Positions 53,701 through 64,000 of a DNA stretch of 64,000 nucleotides are shown one piece after another. The notes under the pieces were generated by a model. That model was not told where the DNA came from and did no database searches. It worked only from the letters and a program-made list of their open reading frames with translations. The stretch covers positions 8,067,001-8,131,000 of the forward strand of contig OU696575.1 in the NCBI GenBank assembly GCA_916048095.2, given 5' to 3'. Position numbers and translations under genes: made by a program. How positions within the stretch are numbered: position 1 is the first letter of the stretch; the number at the start of each line of letters is the position of its first letter. The stretch comes from Sacculina carcini. Taxonomy: Eukaryota > Arthropoda > Thecostraca > Sacculinidae.

Positions 53701-56700
53701 ATCTTTCACACACACACACTCTCTCACTGCACACGATCACACCACACCTCCACCTGTTTTAAAGAAACATAAATCAACAAAAGAACAGACAATTAAAAAA
53801 CGCGAACCAAGCAAACCAGGAACCAATAAAAAAACGCGAACCAAGCAAACCAGGAACCAATAAAAAACCTAACTCGACGACGGCCTCCACCAGATGCACA
53901 CACCGTGGCTGCGGCGAAGCACACACGTCAGGCCCCAGCGTCCACCGCGCTCCCGCCTCCGCCCGTGCTCTTCAGTGCTTCGCTTCAGCCTGCCGTCTTC
54001 TTCATCACCGGCTGCCGCGACAGGGCACAACACTTCCACCCCAGCACCCACTATGCTCCCGTCGACCCCAATGCTCTTCAGCACCCTGCCGCAAACAGCC
54101 GGGACGTCGCCGTTCACACAGGCCACGCCGTCGCCGTCGTTCGTCATGTTTTCCTCCGGCTTCAGCAGCCCCTATCTGTCACCTGCCGTCCAGCACCAGC
54201 ATCCTCCACGAGCGATCGTCGCCTCCACTGACAATCCTGTAGTTGCCCGGCGACGTGCCTTACACCAGTGCAGGCGAGACGACCAGCATCCCTCGGCCAC
54301 AGCTCCTCAGATGCCTCCCGCCGGCATCATGCTGCACTGCCGCCCCCCTGCACACCAACCTGACACGCCGCCGAGCACCTCCTTCGCTGTTCTCCGCTGG
54401 TAGGCCGCTACTGATGCTGGAAGGCACCATCTTCGCTGCTGAAGCCGGGTCGCAGACAAAAATAATTCCAAAATAAAAAGGCAGAAATAGCTTGTAACAA
54501 ACAAAAAATCTAAAATATATTACAGACAGGCGCGCGTGGGCATCACTGCCCCACGCGCGCCTACAAGACGTCACACCACAATCGCACCACGAACAAGACT
54601 CTAAGCTCACACCGTGACACACGGGAGCACACACACACACACACACACGCACAGTCCTCACCCGCCGCAACAACCAATCAGCGGCGAGCCGGTTAATCGC
54701 TCGCCGCCGCGGGACATGCATACTCGACAAACGCATACACACACACACACCGAAACAACTGCACACGATCACACCACACATACATACAAACATACATGCA
54801 CACTTCCACACACGCACCAACTGGTACACTGACTCTCTCTTGCGAACGCACAAACACAACCAGTCGAACTGGCCAGTGGTCTTCAACCCAGAGTTGTATC
54901 ACAGTGGGGCCACAGTCCCCCCTCAGGAGCTATGCTCCGATGTAGCGCTGTGGTGGCCGTACTGGTCTGGAACGCCGTAACCAAACTATCCTAGGAGCGA
55001 CGTGACGTGATGCAGCGGAAGGAGATCGAGGATACGAAGGAGGAGTGCCGTCTCCCGCTCGCGGAGGCGCTGTCGATGTCGGTGCGGTGGTTGTGGCCGA
55101 CTGATCTACTCGCTCCAGATGTGCCGGCTTCAGCCTGTCCACTGCAACCACATCAGGCTTGCCGCGATTGTCGATGGTGAATGATTTGTCGCTTCGCTGC
55201 AATACGGCGTACGGTCCCTGGTAAGGAGGTGTTAGCGGTGAACGATGACCATCAACTCGCACAAAGACATGACACGCCGTCTCCAGGGAGGGCGATACAA
55301 ACGCTTTCTCTGAGTCACGTTGACGGTGCCAGCAAGTTGGAACAGGCCTCAAGTTTGCGAACGACTGCACCAAGTGGCGAGCGGTCTCGCTGGCCGGAAA
55401 CTTGGAATTTTCGGTGAAAAATTGCCCTGGCAATCGCATTTTCTCTCCCAGTGCAAGTTCATCGGGGGACGCACCAATATCCGGCTTCAATGAAGAACGC
55501 ATACCCATAAGCACGACAGGGAGCGCAGCAGGCCAATTCACCTGATCTTGAATGGCGGCAGTTAGGGATGCTTTAAGCTGTCTATGCACGCGCTCGACCA
55601 AGCCATTTTGTTGCGGCATATAGGCACATGATGTGTTCAATTTAACACCAAGCAACGTCCATAACTCGCTCCAAAGGTCCGATACAAACTGACGGCCCCG
55701 ATCCGATGTGATCGTGCGGCACATGCCGAATCGGGACACCCAATCCAGTAGCACTTTGGCGCATGTGGCCGATGTGGCGTCGGTCAGCGGTACAGCTTCG
55801 GGATATCGAGTGAATCGGTCAATGATGGTAAATATGAAGCGATACCCGTTGACCTCTGGCAGCGGACCAACAATATCAACATGCAGGCACTCAAATCTGC
55901 AAGCTGGTAGTGCAGGGCGTTTGAGCGGTGTCCGTTGATGACGCGTCACTTTACATTGCTGACACTGCAGACATGTTTTTGCCCAGGCAGAAACTTTGGA
56001 CCCGATTCTGGCAAACACGAAACGTTCCGAAATCAGACGGCGCGTGGCTCGAGCGCTGGGATGATTCATGCAGTGGAACCGTGTGTATATCTCTCTCTGC
56101 ATGGTTTGTGTCACCAAAGGTCTGTCCACGCCTGTGGAGATGTCAACAAGTAATCCGGTTGGACATCCTGCTATTTCGCGCCGCTCCACGTTTAGCGAAG
56201 TTGATGACACCAGAGTAGTCACCTCAGGACATTTTGCCTGTTCGTTGACCATTCGCGCCAGATCAAGGCACTGCTGTGTGTCGACATATGAAGCGGAAGT
56301 TGATAAATGTGAGAAGGTGCAGCGGTTCTGAGTTAATGGACGGCTGAGACAATCAGGAACAATGTTGTCCGGGCCGCTGACGTGCCTAATATCGGTGGAG
56401 AATTCACTTAAGAAGGCTAGTTGGCGTTGGACTCTCGGTGACCGTTCGCTGGTACTGGTGAAAGCGTGTACCAAAGGCTTGTGGTCGGTCCACAACTGTA
56501 GCTGAGGACGACCTTCTAGGAGATGGCGGAAGCGCTTCACTGCGCTAAAGAGAGCATACAACTCCATATCGCCGGTACTCCAGCGCAACTGTGCACCCTG
56601 TAGCGCTCGAGAGTGAAACGCCAGAGGCGCCCACATTACTCGTTGCCATTGCAAGATGACTGCGCCGACTGCAGTGTCGGATGCATCTACCGCCACCTTT

Positions 56701-59700
56701 GTCGGCGCATTGTCACACGGAAATGCGAGTCTAGAGGCGTCGGCGAGTGCTCTTTTGCTGGCTTCAAAGGCAGAAGCCTGTTAATCCGTCCACGTCAGCG
56801 TGCGCTGCTTGTTTTTGCACACAACATGCAACGGCTGGAGAAGTTTCGCCAATTGAGGTACAGATCGGTGGAAATGATTTATCATTCCCAAGTATCGTCT
56901 GCATCCGGCCACATCACGGGGCGGAGGCATGTTGATAAGGTCAGCTACTTTTTCAGGTAGTGGTTCTATGCCTTGTGCTGACACGACTAAGCCGAGAAAT
57001 TTCACTCGTTGCTGACCAAAAACACATTTGTCAGGTTTAATGACGAGTCCTGCAGAGCTGAGACGACGGAATAATTCGCAGATATCCTTTCGATGTTGCT
57101 CTGCATCTGGTGAAAACACTAATATGTCGTCTATATATACGTAGACATTCTTCATCCCACGAAGCACACAGTCCATCAATTTTTGAAAAGACTGTGCTGC
57201 ATTTGATAATCCGAATGGCATTCGGCGATATTCAAACAAGCCGAACGGCGTTGTTATAGCGGTTTTAGGTTGGTCCGGTCCAAATACTGGGATTTGAGCG
57301 AATGCACGAGCAAGGTCAACGGTGCTGAACATGGTGGCACCATTCAGTCGATCTGCGAATGTCTGCAGATGTGGCACAGGATATCGATCAGGAACCGTGA
57401 TCGCATTCAAACGCTCATAATATCCTACCATCCGGTAGGACCGTCCTCCATCTTTTTCCACCAAGTGTATTGGACTTGACCATGCTGAGGAAGATGGTAC
57501 CAGGATTCCCTGTTCAAGCAAGTATTCCAGTTCACGTTTAGCTTCTGTCAATTTGGCTGGCATGAGGCGCCTTGGTCTAGCGAACACAGGATTCCCACGT
57601 GTAATGATGCGGTGTTCAACACTCGGGACGCTGACGGCCGGAAAACCAGAAGGCGGTGCACAGAGCTCTCTGAATGGCGCTGATTCACGAATTTCAGCGA
57701 ACTCTGGACCGTCGCGCTGTGGCGGGTCAACTCGGCAAACATGAGCATGTAATGGATGTCGGTCACATTTTGTCGCTGCTGGGTTGGTACGCAAGTAAGT
57801 GGTGCTATCCACCAGAGTCCTCTTCTTCAGGTCTATTATAAGCCCGAATTCGCGAAGAAAGTCCGCTCCCAATATCGGGGATGAAACAGCTGCTACCACG
57901 AATTTGAACTTGTATGATCGGCCTAGTCCGAGATCGATCAGGAACCGTGATCGCATTCAAACGCTCATAACATCCTACCATCCGGTAGGACTGTCCTCCA
58001 TCTTTTTCCAATATCTATAGTTGCTGCCCCCGGGAGATTTTTATTTCATAAACATGATCCATCGCTTCGTTTACGTTTAAAGCCCCTGATCTATACCACT
58101 GAGCCCGCGCAGTTATGTCACTTCGCATTTAAGCATACACACACAGACAGAGAATTCCTTTTATATAAGTAGATTTGAACCAGCCCGTCGTGCGGAAAAA
58201 TTAATAAAATAAAATGTAAATTCAATCCATTAAAAAAATGAATACAAATTAAATGGCAAGAATTTTAACCTGTAAATATGTTAACCAATAGAAATGTCAA
58301 AATGTGGATATTTTATTTTTAATTTTGACAAAATATATTCCCTCAACCCGCCTCATATATGAACCTGCCCGTCTTGCGGAATAATTCAGAACACAAACAC
58401 GTAAATAACAATTAAAATTCAAGCATGTAAACCGCCAGTCGTGCGGAACAATTGATACTATTAAATTTCTATTCAACTCATAAGAGAAATGGAGTATGAA
58501 TTAAAAAAGAAAATAATAAATCCATAAAAGTATAAATCTCTATATTTATATATTTAATTTGACAAAATAGTTTGCTTAAACCGCCTCATATTTAAACCTG
58601 CCCGTCGTGCTGAATAAATCAAAACTCAGACACGAAACAATGGAATTTGACTTATCTTTTTCATCATAATGTTTCCAAAAATATAACTTAACATCACCAT
58701 CTAGCATTGAAACCCGCCCGTGGTGCGGAACAATTAATAAAATATAATAAATATTGAATTCATAAACGCAAACTAATACAAATTTAAATAGAAAAAAGTA
58801 AACCCATAAACACTATTAACCGATAGAAAAGTCTAAATATGAATGTTTTTATTTTATATGTGGCAAAATTTTTTCCTTCAAACAGCCTCATATTTGAACC
58901 CGCCCGTCGTGCGGAACGACTATTAAAATAAAATGAAAAACAGCAAAAAGCTTAACCAATAGAAAAATATAAATTTGTAAATTACATAACCTAACCTAAC
59001 CTGTTTAAATTTTTGACGGAAATTTCCCCTCAACACTCCTCAAATTTAAGCCCGTCCTTCGTGTGTAGTGAATAAAAAATGTAACACTATCGAAACAATG
59101 AAACTTTCTGTCACATATATAATTCCAGGTGAATGCTTCCGCTAAAGCAGCATATGCATATATTTGACATTAGATGATATTGCAACTCATATGCTTACGC
59201 ATCTTGAAACTAAACCAATTAAATTACACAGTAAAACTCAGTAGTTTACTTTGTTCCCAGTAGCATTTTATCCGCCCGTCGTGCAGAACAATTCATGTGT
59301 AAATATTGTGGACAATAAAGCATTTCTATAAAGTATAGTGTAGCATTAATTAAACTGCACGCAATAAAACCACACTAGCCATGCTTGGAGCTAATATGAT
59401 GCATTCTTAATTGTGATTGGGCTTCAGTGAAATTTAATAGGTGTATACTCCTGTGTAATCGCAAGTGCGCATAATAGCTGTCAAATTGGCAATATGTCCT
59501 TTTGCATTTACACCGCCGTAACTTCCTTTAGGTACACTTTGAAAAATTAAAAATCATATTGTATTGTAGAAAACAAAATTTATAGCACGATGATATAATT
59601 TATTTTAATGTGTGACAAATGGTTACTGTGAAATAGGTAGAAAAATGAATTAATTTTATTCGCCCGGTGTTCAAGTGAAATGTTGGATATGTTTGAAAAT

Positions 59701-62700
59701 TTTGCCAATTTTACACGTTTTTTGCATCATTTGTGGGTATAAATTACAGCTTATCTTGTAGAACACAAACTTCTCTACACAGTAGTATATTCCTGTGTAA
59801 TCGCAAGTGCGCATAATAGCTGTTAAATTGGCAATATGTCCTTTTGAATTTACACCGCCGTAACTTCCTTAATATACACTTTGGAAAATTAAACATTATA
59901 GCGCATTGTAGAAAACAAAATTTCCATCACGATGATATTATTTATTTTTATGTATAACAAATAGGTAGTGATAAATAATAGAAAAATGAATTAATTTTAG
60001 TCGCCCGGTGTTCAAGTGTAATTTTGGATGTATTTGAGAATTTTGCCAATTTTACACGTTCTTTGTATCATTTGTGGGTATAAATTATAACTTTTCTTGT
60101 ATAACACAAAATTATCTAGACAATATTATAATTTTTATAGCTCTACCTTTGCTGGTTTATGAGAAATAGATAGCGGAATATTGACCAAAATATTCGCGTT
60201 TTTCAGTGGTAATTTTGCATTTTGACTTTGTCATTTTGACTTCACACCACCGCAACTTTTTTTAATACACTCTGGAACATTAAAATTTATGCCGTGCTGT
60301 ATAAAACACAATTCCCAGCATGATGGTATTATTTATTTAGATGTGTGATATTTAGTTGCTGAGAAATAGAGAAAAAAGTACAGAAAATCGGACGCGTTGA
60401 GTATACATATAATTATGAATGTTGATTGAAATTTTTTCATTTTTACATATTTTATATTTAATTTTTCGATATGAATTATAACCTACCTAGTAGACAGTTA
60501 TTCTCTACACAGTGGTATAATTTGTTTGGCTGTACTATTTATGGTTTGTGAGGAGTAGATGGCGGAATATTGACCAAAATGTTCGCATTTTTCAGGGTTC
60601 ATTTTGTCTTTTCACCGCTATAACTTTTATTTTTTTATTTTTGAAATTTTAAACTCAACCTATCGTGTAGACAAGAAAATTTCTACAGTAATGGTATAAA
60701 TTTTTAGCGGGTACATCAAGTGGTTACCGAGTAGCAGCTTGCAGAATATGGACCAAGGAGGGTGGGACAGACAAACAGACAGACACACAGACAGACACAC
60801 AGAGGATCTGTTTTATATATATACTAGCATTAAAACCCGCCCGTTGTGCGGAGGAATTCATAAAATGGAATTAATATTCATAAAAATTCATATTCATAAA
60901 AAATATTCCAAATTAAAAAAGAAAATGAAAACTCATAAGTGTCTTACTCAATAGTAAAGTCCAAGTGTGAATACTTTTATTTTTATTTTGACATAATATT
61001 TTCTTTCAACCCGCCTCATATATAAGCCCACCCATTGTGCGGAATAATTGAGAACACAAACACGTAACAAACAATGAAAATTCTAGCATGTAAACCCGCC
61101 CGTCGAGCGAAACAGTTCATACTATTAAATTTGTATTCAATTCATAAGAGAAAAGGAATATGAATTAAAAAAGAGTGGTGTAAACCCATAAAAACTCTGA
61201 ATTTCTATATTTTCATATTTATTTTCACAAAATAGTTTGCCTAAACCGCCTCATATTTATACATGCCCGTCGTGCTGAATAATTCAGAACTCTGACACGA
61301 AACAATGAAAAATGACTACACTTTTTCATCATAATGTTTCCAAAATATATTAATAACTTAACATCACCGTCTAGCATTGAAACCCGCCAGTTGTGCGGAG
61401 CAATTCATAAAATGAAATTCACATTTAATTCATAAACATATTGCAAATGGAAAAAAAACATATATACTGATTAAGATCTTACTCAATTGAAAAGTCTAAA
61501 TTTAATTATTTTTATTTTTGTTTTAAAAACATATTGTCCTTTAACCCGCCTCATATTGAAACCCGCCCGTCGTGCTCAACAATTCATAAAATAAAATGCA
61601 TATTCGATCCATAGAATAAACTGTATAAAAATAAAAAAATAAAAAATTTAACCTGTAAATACATTCACCAATAAAAACTAAATGTGAATATTTTAATTAT
61701 AAATTTGACAAAATATTATCCCTTAATCCACCTCATATTTAAAGCTACCCGTCGTGTGGAAAAATTCAGAACACTAACACGTACAAAATAATGAAAATTC
61801 TAGCATGTAAACACGCCCGCCGTGCGAAACAGTTCATACTATTAAATTTGTATTCAATTCATGAGAGAAAATAAATATGAATTAATAAAGAAAAGAGTAA
61901 ACCCCCAAAAAAATCCTATTTAAACCTGCCCGTCGTGCTGAATAATTCAGAACTCTGACACAAGACAATGAAAAATGACTAATTTTTTATCATAATGTCT
62001 TCAAAATATATTTATAACTCAACATCACCATCTAGCATTAAAACCCGCCCTTTGAGCAGAACAATAAATAAATTAAAATGAATATTGAATTAATAAAAAA
62101 TGATTAGAAATTTAAAATGAAAAGTGAACCCGTAAAAATGAAAAGTAAACCCATAAAAAGTCTTAACCAATAGAAAAGTCTAAATGTGAATGTTTTAATT
62201 TTAGATGTGGCAAAATATTTTCCCTCGAACTGCCTTGTATTTAAACCCGCCGGTCGTGCGTAACTATAAATAGAATATAATGAATCAAAAAGCAAACAGC
62301 TTATCCAATATAAAAATATAAATTTGTAAATTCTTGTTTTAATTATTGACGAAGTTTTTTCCTCAACACTGCTCAAGTTCACACCCATCCTTCGTGTGTA
62401 GTAATTCAGAAGTGTAAAACTATCAAAACAATGAAACCTTCTGTCATCTCTATAATTCCAGATTTATGCGTCCGCTAAAACAGCATATTCATATATTTGG
62501 CATTGCATGATATTACAACCAATATCCTTATGCAACTTAAGCTTATGCAACTTGAAATTGAACCAAATTATACAGTAAAATTCAGTAGTTAACTTTGTTC
62601 CCAGTAGTATTTTACCCGCCCGTTGGGCGGAACAATACATGTGTAAATATTGAGGGCAATAAAGCCTTTCTATTCAGTATAGTGTAGCATTAATTATATT

Positions 62701-64000
62701 GTACCCAATAAAACCACACCATCCATGCTTGGAGCTAATATGATGCATTCTTAATTGTGATTGGGCTTCAGTGAAATTTAATCGGTGTATATTCCTGTGT
62801 AATCGCAAGTGCGCATAATAGCTGTCAAATTTGCAATATGTCCTTTTGACTTTACACCGCCGTAACTTCCTTCAGATACCCTTTGGAAAATTAAAAATTA
62901 TACCGTATTGTAGAAAAAAAGATTTCTAGCACGATGGTATAATTTATTTATATGTGTAACAAATAGTTACTGAGAAATAGTAGAAAAATGAATTAATTTT
63001 AGTCGCCCGGTGTTCAAGTGACATTTGGGATGTATTTGATAATTTTGCCAATTTTACACGTTTTTTGTACCATTTGTAGGTATAAATTATTGCTTATCTT
63101 GTAGAACACAAGATTATCTACACAGTAGTATGTTCCTGTGTAATCGAAAGTGCGTAAATTGTGATTGGACTTCAGTGAAATTAAATCAGTGTATATTCAT
63201 GTGTAATCGCAAGTGCGCATAATAGCTGTCAAATTGGCAATATGTCCTTTTGACTTTACACTGCCGTAACTTCCTTCAGATATACTTTGGAAAATTAAAA
63301 ATTATACCGTATTGTAGAAAACAAAATTTCTAGCACGATGGTATAATTCATTTTAATGTGTCACAATTTGTTTTTGAAAAATAGGTAGAAAGATTAATTA
63401 ATTCTAGTCACCCGGTGTTCAAGTGTAATTTTGGATGTATTTCCGAATTTTGCCAATTTTACACGTTTTTTGTATCATTTGTGGGTATAAGTTATAACTT
63501 ATCTTGTAGAACACAAAATTATCTACACAGTAGTATATTCCTGTGTAATCGCAAGTGCGCATAATAGCTGTCAAATTTGGCAACATGACATTTTGACTTT
63601 ACACCTATAACAAAGTTATAATCAGACCAGTTTTCTATCCGTCAGTTTACTCAGTTTTCTTTCTCTCTCTCTTTCTCAGTTTACGTTATCGTTCTTTCGC
63701 GGCTTGCTTGTGCAGCTGTCGTTAGGCTAATTTATGTGTTAGAGCGACGCCCGTATTACACGGTGCCTGGTATGTTTGGCTCTAGCGGAGTATGTGTGAT
63801 AACCGTTACCTACACCGCCGTAACGTCCTTTAGATACATTTTGGAAAATTTCAAATTATACCGTATTGTAGAAAACAAAATTTCTAGCACGATGGTATAA
63901 TTTAATTTAGTGGCAAATAGTTTTTGAGAAATAGGTAGAAAAATGAATTAATTTTAGTCACCCGGCGTTCAAGTGAAATTTTGGATGTATTTGAGAATTT

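Overview
The window looks like metazoan (invertebrate) nuclear DNA that is almost entirely transposable elements. No operons, ribosome-binding sites or convincing host exons are visible. The mix points to an invertebrate but does not fix the phylum: CR1/L2-type LINEs (one with a 2A peptide, two with PHD-finger ORF1s), a P-element transposase, mariner, hAT, several Gypsy-type LTR elements, a Polinton-type DNA polymerase and very long (CA)n/(TA)n runs.

Layout. 1-293 is an LTR fragment. 674-3436 is a decayed P element cut by LINE1 copy A (3437-about 7540, minus), which itself lies in a Gypsy gag-protease fossil (to 9057). A hAT C-terminal relic (9058-9717) follows. Then comes a 7.1-kb inverted duplication (9771-16893) holding a mariner, a rearranged Gypsy fossil and two copies of a foldback-like unit. 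16894-19714 is another Gypsy fossil (gag, protease, RT, 5' LTR), inserted in a Polinton PolB fossil (19715-23223). 23240-31320 carries Polinton-associated repeats, a nearly full-length PHD-type LINE (24028-28460), microsatellites, a chromodomain-like ORF, a small plus-strand ORF and a minisatellite. 31400-35523 is an LTR pol fossil split by a compact non-autonomous LTR element (33140-35293) with exact ends and a 4-bp target duplication. 35748-41502 holds a second inverted duplication, with LINE3 fragments and a small inserted element in both arms around the same foldback-like unit. 41503-42510 is an orphan LINE ORF1. 43186-46579 is LINE1 copy B, in the opposite orientation to copy A. 46580-50700 is mostly anonymous AT-rich DNA with LINE1 3'-end scraps and short tandem repeats. 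50735-64000 is an AT-rich array of 2-3 kb units punctuated by a GC-rich near-palindrome, with Helitron-like ends, interrupted by a Gypsy fossil with a shared-LTR tandem arrangement (53326-about 58013).

The elements do not form one pathway. They form a stratigraphy of nested insertions, and several relative ages can be read directly. The mariner is younger than the duplication it sits in, because the other arm keeps the empty TA site. The small inserted element is older than the second duplication, because both arms have it. The strongest candidates for something undescribed are the foldback-like unit at the core of both inverted duplications, the GC-hairpin satellite array, and the upstream region shared by the PolB and chromodomain-like ORFs. 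Boundaries marked 'about' are good to roughly 50-100 bases. No database search was possible, so family names rest on motif recognition.
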